Source of the DNA: Podospora pseudocomata
Lineage: Eukaryota > Ascomycota > Sordariomycetes > Sordariales > Podosporaceae
Direction: 5' to 3'
Assembly (NCBI RefSeq): GCF_035222375.1
Contig: NW_026946366.1
Location: 2,418,001 to 2,482,000, forward strand
DNA length: 64,000 nucleotides
The position numbers and the translations under genes were made by a program. The notes under the pieces are model-generated. The model made no database searches. It was not told the DNA's origin and saw only the letters and a program-made list of their open reading frames with translations. Positions 50,337-63,089 of the stretch are shown here, one piece after another. Each line of letters starts with the position of its first letter. Within the stretch, counting starts at the first letter, position 1.

Positions 50337-52365
50337 ATGGAGTCGGCGTCCAAAGAGTTGACCATCTCAAAGACGCTGCTCACCTCGGCTCTCTTTCGCC
50401 CTGATCCAGTCTCCTGTCCGCGCAATGACATCGAGTCTATGCTCGCGCTCCTCAACTCGACCATCGCCGAGTGCTCGCCAACCAATGTCCAGGTTTGATA
50501 ATACGCTTTGTTCCATAGCTTGTTTGCCCGTTGAGAGACCTGATGGCTAAGTCGCACCGCGTCAGAGATGCAAACAATGGGCTCTGAACAATCTGATTCC
50601 TTCGCCGAACCGGATCTCCAACTTTTGCAAATACTTGGTCGCCCTTTCCAAGTCGATTGGCCAGGACAAAGATGTCACCGCACAATCAGCAAGGAATCGC
50701 GTGCCCTCGGCAAGGCGACGCCGGCTACACATACTCTACATTCTCAACGACTTGCTCTATCACGTCAAGTATCGAAACCGCGATGACGGCTTTGCCCAGA
50801 AGCTAGAGCCCGCATTGCCTGCTTTGTTCAAGAGCGCTGCCGCCTTCAACAATTGCCCCAAACACCTTCGAAAACTACGAGACCTGGTCAGCCTGTGGGA
50901 AGAGAACCAGTACTTTCCCCAGGGACACATTCACGAGCTCCGAACAGCAGTGGAAACGCCAGTCGAGGAGGACGCAGCTAAGGACGCCGAGCAGACTGTC
51001 GTCTCAGACGCTTCTGCGGCTAAGCTGGCAAAATCAGCCCCATTCATCATGCCAGCAATGCACGGAGACCCTTCGGTGCCGTGGTACGACCTTCCTGCAG
51101 GCACTTGGCTTCCACATCTCCAAAAGAACTCGACCAAGTCGATAAACCCGTCGGTAATCAAGCCGCTGGAGTTGGTCAAGGGACCAGCGGAACCGAACCT
51201 AGTGGAAGCAGTCAAGAGCCTCATTCTCGATATCGACAAGATCTACTCTAATGAAGCGGACTTTGGCGAGACGCCACGAGACATTGGTCAGATGGGAGAG
51301 GTGGTCGAGATTGACGAAATCACGGGCGACATCATTGGAGGTGACACCTACTATGGTTGGTCTCGGCAGTTTTGCAATAACATGAAGGCGCGGAAGCGGA
51401 ACGGTGGACGACAGAACGAGCGGGATGATAATAGAGGAAGAAGACAGACGCGATCATCGCGTTCGTACAGCCGGTCACGCAGTCGATCTCGCAGTCGTAG
51501 TGGACGCCGCCGCGGCCACAGTGTGTCGAGCATGAGCTCAGATCGGCCTGCTTTCAAACGCCAGCGAGTCTCGGAATCACCACGCAGCGGTAGAAGTCGG
51601 TCTAGACGTCGACGCAGAGATGCGAGCAGGAGCAGGAGCAGGAGCAGGAGCGGGAGCAGAAACAGATCTAGATCCTACACTGATCAATCACGGTCACGCT
51701 CAAGATCAAGATCACTCTCCAGCCGGGGCGCTCGTTCAAGAAGACATCGCAGCCGGAGTTACTCCCGATCCCGGTCCAGATCAAGGTCTCGTTCTCGTTC
51801 TCGATCCCTCTCCAGATCCCGTAGCCACAGCGGCCGAAGCAGAAGCCCAATAGGAAGCTTCCCCAAAAGCCCAAGCTACTTCCCACCACCGTCCAGAGAT
51901 CGGATATCACAACCTGGCCATCAAGCTTATCCAAGTCAACCACCGCCGCCACTGCAAACCCAGCCGGTTTATGTACCGCCCACTGGCAACTTTCCCGGCG
52001 GATATCTTCCGCCGAACTACCTAGGGGCAGGATTACCGATGCCGCTCCCGCCACCGCCGAATTACACCGGGCCTTGGCCTCCTGCGCCTCCGCCACCGGG
52101 TGGTATACCTCAGGGGTTTTTCTCTGGGATTCCGCCGCCTCCTCCTCCTCCTCCTCCTCCGGGAATGGGGACGGGATTTCAGGGGGGTTGGGCTGGGAGG
52201 GGGGGTCATGGAGTGCCGCCTCCTCTTTCGCCGCCGACGGGGCCGCAGGAGGGGTATCAGGGTGGGTGGCAGCAGGGACGTGGGGGAAATAATGGGGGGT
52301 ATAATGGTAGGGGTGGTGGGAGGGGAGGTGGTAATAGGGGGGGCTATGGACAGAAGAGGTGGTGA
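50337..52365 (+). CDS. CID and RS-domain RNA-binding protein (CHERP-like)
   Basis: Exons 50337-50492 and 50566-52365 give 651 aa. Residues 1-150 form an RNA polymerase II CTD-interacting (CID) type helical domain: KQWALNNLI...FCKYLVALS, then LHILYILNDLLYHVKYR, with the LNDL turn typical of CIDs. A middle region (WYDLPAGTWLPHL, then EVVEIDEITGDIIGGDTYYG) follows, then a long Arg/Ser domain (about 300-465) and a Pro- then Gly-rich tail ending GGNRGGYGQKRW. This order resembles CHERP/SCAF-type splicing-associated proteins that link Pol II and the spliceosome. It lacks an evident SURP or G-patch domain, so the orthology is tentative. The C-terminal codons are strongly G-rich. Confidence 0.8.
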
Positions 52366-54187
52366 GATGTCTGATCAGGGGAGTGGGATATTAGACATGG
52401 CTTTTGGTGCCCAATCTGTACAGCCACTGATTGACAGAATGGGAAGAGTTTGAGAAAATATATCATTTTTTATGGACTTTGGTAAACACCTGAAGCGTTT
52501 TTTTATTTGACCAGTATGTTGCTGTCTTGGTGATTGGATTCCTCTTTGGAAGGATACCTCTTTGGAAGGATACCTCTTTGGAAGGATACCTCCTTGGAAG
52601 GATACACACAAGGCCGGCAAGGTTAAGAAAACAACGTCATGGATGACGGCCGGACGAAAAGTCTAGCCTGATAGCAAGGGAATGACTATATATAATTCAA
52701 AAAGCAACTGGATGCTGGGAAAGGAAGGGTATTTTGTCGTTTGATTGCGAGGGATATACCTATGCGGCCTTTTGGCGGCAGGATATAGAGTATGTCTTGC
52801 GGTGTGAGTCACTGTCACTGTATTGGCTGGAGATATTAATTCTGGTTTTTGGGGATGGGTGAGTGGGCTCTTATGGGTGGAAAACACGGCAGTGTGGAGC
52901 GTTGACCAAGTTGACGGGTTAATGGTTTGATGTGGTTCACGTCATAAAACACATACACATTCTTCAGCAGCCCATGTGACATTTCAATCACTTCGACTTC
53001 TTCTCCCTTGTACACCATCTAACTCATTGCCACTACCACTACCAACTACAGCTACGAATACAGCTACTTTTTTTCTTTTTTTCTTACAGCACCTGAGCAG
53101 TGGGTGGGGAGCGGGAATCGTGAACGGTCTTCATCAGGGCAGGCAGGCCATACGTAGGTAGTCGTCAGGTTTCTCGTCACCATTGGAAAAAAGAAGAAGC
53201 CATACCATCCATTGATTGTAGTAGGTGCCCCCGCTATAGAAGGAAGAACGAGCAGGTCTTTGAATAATAGAAGAAACGACAAACAAAAGTAACCGAACAA
53301 AAAAGATAAAGTAGAAGAAGAAGAAGCAAAAAAAAAAGAGTGAGACACATAGTCGTCCGGAGAAGAAGAATAGAAAAAGAAAGAAAAAAAGGGAAGAGAG
53401 GAAAATAACAACAATATTCGTCCAGAAGCTTCTCGGAAAGCAACCACACCCCCATTCTATTGCAACCCAAACCAATTTCCCCTTCCTCCCTCCGCTCTCC
53501 CCTTTTTTTCGCTTTTCCCTCTCTCCCTCCTCCAGCAGTCGTCCCCTCCCTTGACCAGCCAACAAACACTTGCCTCTGTGATTTCATCTGGTGTCCCAAG
53601 TAGTAAACCCGGCACACAAGACTTTTCTGTATCTGCAGTCCGGCCCACTCTTTCCATCCCGGTGTACCTTGCCCATTGAAAGGCGGAAAAACGGAGCGGA
53701 AAAAGGCTGAATGATTCTTGAGGATCGATTATTGATTCGAGGCGCAACGGCCAATAGCCCTTTTTGTTGTAATTTTGCCCACCACTCCAACCACCCATCC
53801 AGCCACCCTGAGCCCACTGAAAGCCAACCACCAAAAGCAGCAAGATAATAGCATACTCCCTCGCGTAGACTGAAATGAAGTAACCCCGATGCTATGTACT
53901 CCGTCGAAATCTGAATTATTAACAACAAAATCATCAGCATTCATTCCCCGCCTGAGCGGTCGTTGAACCGACTGGGTGCCGCCGTCTAATAAGCTCCAGT
54001 ATCATTTTCGTCAACAGACATTGCGAGGTATTGGTAAAGCCAAACGCAGGGCTCGCGGCATGAGCCAAGGGGGAAGAGTGGTCGTGTGAATTGGGATCGG
54101 ATGGAGATGACGACTTTCAGGAAAGGATGACCGCCTGTTGCCGAAGAGACTGTAATTATTTTTTATGCAGACCGATCGATCCAAAGA
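52366..54187. other. Convergent intergenic region, CID/RS gene / RTS1
   Basis: No gene is supported in 1.8 kb. It holds the 16-bp minisatellite, and a purine-rich stretch (about 53225-53410) that reads as a long pyrimidine tract on the minus strand. Long minus-strand frames at 53134-53940 are low-complexity Phe/Ser/Leu sequence. Confidence 0.5.
52536..52605 (+). repeat. 16-bp minisatellite, about 4.4 copies
   Basis: Tandem GGATACCTCTTTGGAA units with one base change in the first and one in the fourth copy, about 170 bp after the CID/RS stop codon. It probably arose by local slippage or unequal exchange. Confidence 0.93.
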
Positions 54188-56407
54188 TCACCGCTGCCCC
54201 CTGCCAGAGCCCGCCGAGTTCTGTCTCTCGTGCGTGGGCCGACGGTCTCTCCGGTCACCGTCCTGGAGGTTGAGTGAATCCAGCCTCATCTGGTTGTCCT
54301 CGGTTGCGTCCACTTCGTTCAAAGCGGGCATTTGGGCTACGGCGGTCCGGGTTGGTGGGCCCCCAGCAGCCGAGCTCGTTCCATTGAGAGATTTCCGCCG
54401 GTTGGCTTGCTCTGCGATGGCAGCCCACTTTCTCTCGCGAAGAGCTTCCCTCGCGGATGCGCTGTTCTGCTGCTCTGTGTATTCATGCGAGCAGTCGTCA
54501 AACAGCTGGGGGTTGATCTCCATAAACAGCTTCATAGCATTGTACACCATACCATGGATCGTCCTGCCAAAAGTTAATCCCATGCACGCGGCTGGGTCGG
54601 AAGACAAGTTACATACCTATTCCAATGGCCCTTGGAGTTCTCATACAGAGGGGCAAACATGATAGGGAGAATGATCTCGACGTTGTCGCTGACCAAGTTG
54701 CAGAAGTACTCGTTGTTCCAGAAGTAAAGAGCCCTTTCAGCGACCTGGAAGTGGGGGCTGGCAACCGATTTGGCGAGCTGGTGGAAGAGAGGCTCCTGAA
54801 CCTTGGCGAATTCGGCTGGGTCCATGACCTCGAAAATGTCTTCAACCTCATTGAGGAACATAACCTCTTTGGTACTGTTGACTTTGGGCCAGTAACGCAA
54901 CAAACCGAGAACCACCTCTTCTGTCAGGGAGGCATCCTTCTCGAGGAACTGAACAATGCAGTACGCAAGTTGAGGGTGGTACATGCTCAGGCTCTTGACT
55001 TTGTGGAGGGGAATCAGCACCCTGGTAAGGAACAGCTTGTGCTCCTCCTTCAGGGGCAGAGCAAAGCCGTTGATGATGGAACCGAGAATTTCCAACAACT
55101 CCGCGATGCCGTTAAAGCGCTCCGTCTCGTAGGTGAATTGGAAAAACACATTGTTGATCGAGCGGCGAATAAAGGATCGGAGGTTGAGGAATTTGCCGTA
55201 GATACGGTGGAGGGTGGTCTTCAAAAAGTCGCGCTCCCTAGGGTCCTCAGAATCAAACAACTCGAGAAGTTGGAGCACAAAGCTGTGATCAATGTATGCC
55301 TTGGCGATGTTTGTGTTGAAATCCTGGCTCTCAATGAACCGGAGAAAGAACTCGTACACGACCTGAATATGCGGCCAGGCAACCTCCAACACAGGCTCGT
55401 CCTCTTCGGGATCGAAGGCCTCGCCCTGAGGGTTCATGGGAGGCGGGATGGGGCGGAACAGGTTTTTGGCAAACATGCCAACCACGACTGGATACATGGG
55501 TTCTGTGATAACCTGACGGTTGTTGGCCACATAGTCCAAAAGCTCATGAAGCGCCAGCCTCTTGATCTCCTTGGACTTCATGTCGGCACTGGCATCGTTG
55601 AAATCGAAGATGACGTTGCATTGATCAATCTTCTTCATGAACAGATCCTCGCGGCGTCCAGGGGGAACCTCGTGAAAGCCGGGGAGCTTCTCGAGCTCGC
55701 GATGAGCAGAGATGTCAAATCGTGACGAATGTTGCCGTCTCGGCGTCTTGGGGCCCTCGAGGACATCCTTGGGGGTTTGATGCAGTCGGTCAAACATCAG
55801 GGACTTTTGGCCAGCTTTCGGAGGGGCGAGGTCGTGGGGCATGGTTTCGGCGGCACCAGGCGGGGGGACGTGCTACAAGGAAGATGTACGTCAGTGTCAA
55901 GGTTCACAGAGCATTGGCGCGAGCAGCGATTCTCACCGGAGCACTTGGGCTGATGATGACGGTAGGCGGGAGAGTGCCGTGTCTAACGGGTGTGCTGCCT
56001 CCATTTGCCCCCGCTGTCTGACCTCCCAGGCTACCAAAACGATCCGGGCCACCGGCGTTCTGTCCGGCGCCAACCTGAGCGTTCAGGGTGGCATTTCCAT
56101 GATCATCATGAACAGCGCTGTTGGGCGGCAGAGGCTTGTTCAAAGTCGATGTAGAACTGGACGGGGTCAGATTTGGCGACTGGTTGGCGTCCTTGGAGTT
56201 CGGCGAAGCCGTTCCGTCCTTCGAATCCTTATTCTTCTTGGAGGACTTGCTTGAGTCCCTGTCCCGACCTCGTGAGAGCTAAACACCCACTAAGATTAGC
56301 AGCCGAATCGAGACGCATTCATCCAAAGAGCAGACGGCGCAGAGAATGCACAATGTGATGAATGTTGAAGATGGGATACCTACGACTCTCTGGCTGAAAC
56401 GCTTCAT
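54188..56407 (-). CDS. RTS1: PP2A regulatory subunit B' (B56/Rts1)
   Basis: Exons 56407-56384, 56278-55937, 55872-54617 and 54563-54188 give 665 aa. B56 subunits target PP2A to substrates in mitosis, septation and stress. The N-terminus [20 protein letters not shown] and a Ser/Asn/Gly-rich disordered region (about 10-130) precede the HEAT-like B56 fold: [20 protein letters not shown], then [27 protein letters not shown] and [18 protein letters not shown]. The splice inside [13 protein letters not shown] restores the B56 core end, followed by [12 protein letters not shown] and a polar tail. Exon 1 is only 24 nt but opens with the family's usual Met-Lys-x-Phe-x-Gln-Arg-Val pattern. All joins close in frame. 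Confidence 0.94.
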
Positions 56408-57998
56408 CTTGGTGGACAACAGCTTCTCGTCTGTGGGGCGGTTAGAGGCGCCCAACTCGACCCTACTGCTGGGAACAGAGCACGTCGTTCAGCGGTATGC
56501 TCGGGTAGGCAGGAAGGCAAGGGTCAGGCTATCCCGTGCAACGCGGTTGTTCTGGTGATCGAATGTTCCGACGAGTCCCGGGTTGTGCATTCACGCAATC
56601 GACACCGACAGACAGGTATGTGGTCGCTTCAGAGCGCGCCGGGGGTTCGTCGTGTTGCTGCCGGATGATCAAGACGGCGGGTCGGGGCACAACTCTGCCA
56701 ATGGCGGGGCTTGAGCGGCGCAGTCGAGGAAGAAGCTGAGTTGTCGGGATCGGGGTGCGGGTGCGGTGCTGGGTGCAGCGTGCGTTGCGTGGTGGTGCTT
56801 GGTGCTTGGTGCTTGCCAGCACGGACAAGGCAGGGCGATTGAGGAGAGCGGGTCCTACCCCAAGGGCAGCAGATGACAGACGGAGGACGGAACAGCTGCC
56901 AGAGCGACAATCGCAGCGGCAAGTTGGAGGATATAAGATGGGCTGCTGGAGAGATGTCGTCGCGATCTCAAGCTCGACTAGTGAATGCTCCAAGTTGGGC
57001 CCGCACCTGTGATGTTTGATTTGAATGTGATCCGAAGCTGGGGTAGTTTGGGAAATGGATGCTTGGGCTGGGCATTCCAAAGGTGGTAGGTGGTTTTGCG
57101 GGGCTGTTGGAGGGTTGAACGTGATGTTTTGGATTTGGCGTGTCTGGGTTAACTAAGGCGTATCACGCATTCACCTGCATACATGAGGCTTGCGCAGATG
57201 ATGAATCGATTTCCTAGGATCTCGGGCCCGTCATAGGTGACGCTTTACGAGATAGTGGAATCCCGAAGTTCCAGCTGGTCAAGTTGAGACAACGGATTGG
57301 CACCTGGAGATGGGACCAAGGGGGAGACACGGGGAGTCGGACGTGCTGGAAATTAACCACCAGGCCCGCACTGAACGTGACACGAGGCTGAGCATAGGCT
57401 CACAGTCGATGTCCATGTATCTTCCCATAACTGCAACGCTACTTCCCGATTGGCTATCTATCTGCCTATATGCCCATCTACTACTTTGCGGTCATGATGC
57501 CGTCCAGGGCTGAAACTTTACAAAGTTGCACGCAATAGCTCCTCGAATTAAGAGCATGTTCACCTAACTCATAGATCTAGGTAACATATGTTGTAGAAGT
57601 GGGGCTACTGCTATTGTCATTCCTGCTCGTAGCCAACCCTAACAGAAGCTCAACCTTACCTCGTCAATTTTCGTAAACAACACTCGATCACAATACCAAC
57701 CAAACAAACCACTTTCCTCGAGAAAATTGCTTTTGGAGCTACAAGGAGAATACACGATGATCAATAACGGAGAATTGATCCCCATCGTAAGGTTGCGCCA
57801 CCAGCCTAACCGTTGAGCTTCGCTCTAGCTTTGACTTGCATTCAACAAGGCCGAAACAAAGCCCATTCCCCACAGCCAACCCTGCCGCTCGAACCCTGTT
57901 TGACACTCGCTTCTCACTCACGAACTCTTTTACACCCATTTTTGCGCCTCGATCTTTCACATCACGATCGAGATTCAACCATAATCGCGCGATTCACC
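56408..57998. promoter_or_regulatory. Divergent intergenic region, RTS1 / TFC1
   Basis: A 1.6-kb stretch between outward-facing genes. The RTS1-proximal half is G+C-rich; the TFC1-proximal end has a C/T/A-rich leader and an AACCCTAAC telobox-like motif near 57633. No gene is supported. Confidence 0.45.
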
Positions 57999-60472
57999 AT
58001 GGATCCAGAAACCCGGAAAGATGAAGAGCAGGCGCCCATATACACCATTCCTTCAAGGCGACTCGGTGCCCTTGAGCACCCAATGATCATCAAAAATCTC
58101 GACAAAGGCATCAAGACCTTGGGGCAGAACAATGCTTTCCAAGCCGTAAGTTGCATCACATGAAAGTTCACAATTTAATACTTACAATCTCTCAGATTCT
58201 CGACTCGGCCAGTCCCCAAATCTCTGTGCCTCTCTACCTCAGACCTGATAATCCCACCGCCCGCCCTCTCACCTCCCACAACGCCCTCACCCACAATGTC
58301 GTCCTCAAGGTCACAGTCCCCAAACGAACAGGTCGCAAGCGCAAAAGAGGAACCGACGATCCCTGGGAAGGTGAAGTCCTCCCTCCATCCGACTCGTCAG
58401 AGGTCCTCTCCCGCGATCGACTGGACCACCCAGCCATCATCCGCCGCAAACTGCAAGACAATCCCACGACCTACACCGTCACCCCAGTCGGCATAATCAA
58501 CAACACCCACCGCTATCGCGGCCTCGCCGACTTTCAGTACTCCCTCTCTCACTCTAAGTTCATGAACAAGTTCGTCTCCAACGTCTTGCCAGGTGACATC
58601 AACAAACTCAAGAACTTCTCTTTGGCTCCCGGGATTGAAACAGGCAAAGACATCGATTTGATCCCACCCCCTTATTTCACCCCAATGTCGCTGCCTTTTA
58701 GTTATGGGTACAACCAAAACCCCCACACAAAGGAACTCGCCTCTGGTGGCTCAAAACTCGTCCCAGACGGGGTAGACGACAACTCTGACGAGGACGATGA
58801 ATACGCCCGTGTGGTCAACGTCACAGCCCGCGGCCCAGCAGCGGGTTACTTCATCGCCCAGGATGAATACCCTGTGCCCACGGCACCCAAAAAACAACCC
58901 GACATGACGGACCCCCAAATCGCCGCGATTATCAATGAAATGCGTGCTGCCATGGAGGAGAGACCAATCTGGACACGCAGGTCGATGTGGAATCGGCTTG
59001 GTGCCAAGTTCGCGGAACTACCCAAGAATGGCGGGCTGGTGAGGCATTGTCTGCAGTTTGCGGGGTATCAGTTCAAGGGGGGCCCGTGGAGGGATGCGCT
59101 GGTGAAGTACGGCTTGGATCCGAGATCTGACCCCAAGTATAGGGTGTATCAGACTTTGATATTCAAGCTGCACAAGACGAGAATTGGGAGCGTGGGACGG
59201 AGCTGGCAGGCGGTGAGGAGGAATGAGATTTCGGTGACGAATTTTGGGAGGTACTGGAGGGAGTTGGGAGTGGGCAATGGGGCTCCGAGGATGGGTGGGA
59301 GGGTGGATGAGGCGTTGTTGAGGACGCATGTGTTTGACGGGGAAAGTTTCAGCACGGATGGGAAGGTGTGGCAGGTGATTGATATTACTGACCCGCTGCT
59401 GAAGAGCTTGTTTGAGGGGGCCGAGGTGAGGCAGGTTTGTGATAATGAGGTTAGTGGCTTCTATCACCGGGTTTTGTGGTCGGTGGCGAAGGCGATTATG
59501 AAGACGAAGATGTTGGCGGTGAGGTTCAACCGGGAGTTGAGGGATGAGGACTTTTCGGCGGCGTTGGAGGCGGTTAGGGGCCCTGAAAACGGCGGCGATG
59601 GGGGTGGGGGTAGGAGTATTGGGATCAGTTTGCCGGATTTGAACCTGAGCCCGGAGGAGTGTGAGCAGTTGAGGGGGCACAAGATGAGGCCGGGGGTGAA
59701 GCAGGGGACGAAGAGGGATCGGTGGGCGGAGAAGAAGAAGAAGACGCATTATCGGGTGAGGATCCCGTTGAAGGATGTGGAGGAGAAGGAGGCGAGGAAG
59801 ATGATTTGGTTGTTGACTAGGCATGAGAAGAAGTCGGAGGACGAAGGGGGGGTTATTGACCCCGCTTTGGCTGGGGTTGGGGTCGAGGTTGTGGGGGGTA
59901 AGGAGAGTTCTGCTTCCACGGCTGACAAGGAAGTACAGAAAGTTGCAGAGAAACCAGACGGTGTTATGCCGAGCATCGAGGGCGCTGGCGAAGAGGAAGA
60001 AGATGATGATGAAGGCGGTGTACTCCAAGACATCCTCGACGACATGGAAGAAGACGAGGAAGGCAGTAGCACTAGTGACAGTGAAGAGGAAGAAAACGAA
60101 GGCGAAGAAGAAGAAGAGAGTCTTGACTCGGAGGAAGACTTGGAAGAGGATGAAGAAGAAGACGAGGAAGAAGAGGACGAGGAATTCGACAGCCAACAGG
60201 TGGATCAAAACCGCGGTATGGCTATACCGACCAGCAAAAAGACTGTCACTTTTGAAGACGGACTTGGTGTGGTACAAGAGAAATTTGACTATGATGAGAT
60301 GGAGGAAGAGGGTGATTACGATGAAGAGGAGGAGGGCTACGGGGATGGCGAAGAGTTCGGGGGTTATGATGAGGATGAGGAAGGGTACTATGATAATGAC
60401 GAAGATGGGTATCTAGAGGAGGAGTACTATGATGAGGGCGGGGTGGATCGTGCTGATGAACAGCAGCACTGA
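57999..60472 (+). CDS. TFC1: TFIIIC subunit Tfc1 (tau95 / GTF3C5)
   Basis: Exons 57999-58145 and 58196-60472 give 807 aa. Tfc1 is in the tauA module of TFIIIC, which binds the A box of tRNA genes for RNA polymerase III. Seen: [20 protein letters not shown], the family N-terminus; the barrel/dimerisation part with ISVPLYLRPDNP and VLKVTVPKRTGRKRKRG; then the winged-helix region RPIWTRRSMWNRLG and QFKGGPWRDALVKYGLDPR; and a long acidic tail (about 665-800, many Asp/Glu runs) that is also typical. The acidic tail mimics DNA in the yeast protein. Wobble bases are mostly C before about 58900 and mostly G between 59030 and 59880. Confidence 0.94.
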
Positions 60473-63089
60473 GCCGGTGGTCTACATGAGACAGCGCCTC
60501 ATAATCTGCCAAAGGGTTTGACATGTAGCGCATTGCTGGATGCAGTGTATATATCACAGCACAACTCATGTATATGTACCTTGTAATGAAGCATACATAT
60601 CAGTATGACCCAACTGACAACTCTGTCCATGATGGCCTAAAAAGAAGCAAAAGAAGACCACCCCTCCTGGGAGGAGGACCCAGCGCAACGGAATGAGAAT
60701 CCACTATGTTAACCGATACACCAGATGGGTCTGCTCTTCGGTCTGATATTGCTTGCCTGTTTGATGGAAGCTGCTGGCGGAAGACTGTATCGTATTGGGC
60801 AGTGAGGTGGGCAGGCGGGTGGTGGCAGGAAGAAGTGCTTGTCTTGAGAAGGGACGTGGCGGTAGAGTCATCATGCCGCGTGACGTTTGGTGGGAGGAAC
60901 TAGGAAAGGAAGGAAGGGGCGGGGAGAAGGCAGAAGGCAGGTGGGTTCTTGCCTCGCGGTTGTTAGGCAGGCAGGAACAACGATGTGGACGGTCCCGTCT
61001 TTCCATATGGCAGGTCAAGAGTTCTCGCGGCAAACATCCCATTGAAAAACAGATGTAGCTCTTTGAAATGGTCTGTTTATACATTGTAGTTTACATGTGT
61101 GGATTCATACATTTAATATTATATGTTCATACCACCCCTGATTTCACACACAAGGGCAATCCACTCCTCACAAGTAGAGTAATAGCTGAACCCCAACCCC
61201 CCACCCCCGAGTTCCATGGATGAGCATTCCACCACGGGTACCACACCCGCGAGTCCATCGCCGAATCCCCCCAGTGCGTCCCAGAGGCAGCTGAGATGCC
61301 AGACTGAACCCGAGTGTATGGGTTGACTAAAGGGGTTGGACAGTCCCCGGTAACCAAACGGCTGATCGTTGATGTGGGCCGGGCCGTTGATCTTGAGCTT
61401 TGTTGGTAGGAGGAAGAGGAGACCTGGGTTTGTATAGGATAGCTGCGCTTTGTGGTTGTTGTTGTTGTTGTTGTTCTTCCAGGCACTGTTGCAGTCGAGA
61501 GCCCGGGGGACAGATAGGTAAGGTAGTTTGTTCACTTGTAATTGCTGACAGGCCAAAAGAACAGCCAAATCGGTGGGTTAAGGCTGGTTGCTGGATACCT
61601 ACATTGAAGCACTTGGGTGGGTTGTACTTTTGGTCCTCGTGAGAATGTTTCGTCAAGCTCGGTCGTAGAATAAGTGTAACTCCATTCTTCTCCACAGGCC
61701 ATCGAATTTTCAAGCCAGCAACCATAGACACAGTTTCAGTGAGGCCTTCTGCGATCGAGGCCTCCGGGCTTCTTTGATGATGATTTGACCAGAGAACCGA
61801 ACGTTGGACACCGCAAACCCATAGTCTTCACACGCAAGCACCTTGTTTGCACAGTAAGACTGAAGGGACTGCTTGAGCGATAGATAGACAAGTGACCTTC
61901 CAGGTATAACCGAAATTAAATTTCGCCGCTGGTGGAGGTGTGTAATAAGTGATTGTTGTCATGTAGCAGTTACTCGACAGGCACTTGATGGCATCACGGC
62001 TTTCGTAAAGGTCATTGGCCACGCAGGCAGCCCCGGCTGCATCACCGGCACCATCGTTGATATTGAGAACTAACTGTAGCTGGAAAGCGACCGTTTATTT
62101 AGCGCACCAGAGGTCTTCATAGGAGGAGAGCAATCTCCAGGCGCACCTCTCTGTCGACGGCCGCCCAGTGACGATGGGGGCTCCATCCCCCGTTCTCTGA
62201 ACTTGTCCTCGAGAACTTCCTGCTCGGCGGTGTTGTCTGGGTCGGCAGAACCGCCCTCACAAATAAGAGGGGATTGACATCGTCGGGTGGATCTTGGTCC
62301 TTCCAAGCGGTGACGGCGCCGTCGGCAACCTGGACCCACAGGAGTATTGAGCTGCTGCTTCATGTCACAAGTCCCGCCGACCCAAGAGACATCGAAGCAC
62401 TGGATATCAGTAGTGTGAAGTTTGCTCTATCGGGTAAGATGGCGAGCATGCAGCAGTGGAAATAATGCTCTTCACGCTAAAATCAGGAAAGAAGGAATCA
62501 GCTTGATGAAGGCTGGCCGCCGACGTGTGGGGGAAAGCGCTGATGCACGATGTTCAAAATAGACACGTTATGGTTTACCAGCTTTCTCTCCATCTCATCT
62601 CACCTTGAGCCATACACATCGTTGAAAATACACCCAGGTATCAAGGGTTGCTTCTATAATCTCGCATTCTTCTTGGAGCCCCTCATTCGCATGACACCCT
62701 TTCAAATTGATCAAATGTGAGTATGCCAGGAATCAGTCAGTCACAAGCTAGCAGTTCCCTGACTTGCGCTACATATGATCATTCGTGCCTTCGTCTGCTG
62801 TTGATTGCTGCCTGGCAATAAAGCAATTTATGATCATGGCAGGTGCCAGTGCGGGTTGTAGTTGCCATCTTGGACCAGAATTCCCCAGCTAACCAATGAC
62901 TGCCAAAGCAAGCAGCTTGCGTGATGTGTGCGAGTGTAGGGAAGGAGCAAAGCGAGCCGAGAGCACTTCAACTCTCCTGTGGTCAATGAGATCGGATTGA
63001 AGGTTGGCTGTTTCACATCTTGGGGCCAAAGCATCGCAACTCAGGCAAAAGACAGGAAAGAAGAATATCATCGACCACCAATCATCAAG
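60473..63089. other. Large intergenic region, no intact gene supported
   Basis: At 2.6 kb this is the longest gap of the window. On the minus strand between about 61120 and 62060 several overlapping frames contain protein-like, Cys-containing stretches (for example CLSSNCYMTTITYY) with possible splice signals, but I could not build a complete gene. A short (TTG)n tract lies near 61456-61475. The right end should be the eL43 promoter; no telobox is seen there. Confidence 0.4.

Noticed and set aside
53134-53940. Several long minus-strand frames
   Set aside because: They are low-complexity translations of a pyrimidine-rich tract, with no domain and no conserved pattern.
59018-60277. 419-codon minus-strand frame rich in Leu, Pro and His
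   Set aside because: Antisense of the TFC1 coding exon; the acidic codon runs of TFC1 read as Phe/Leu/Ser on the other strand.
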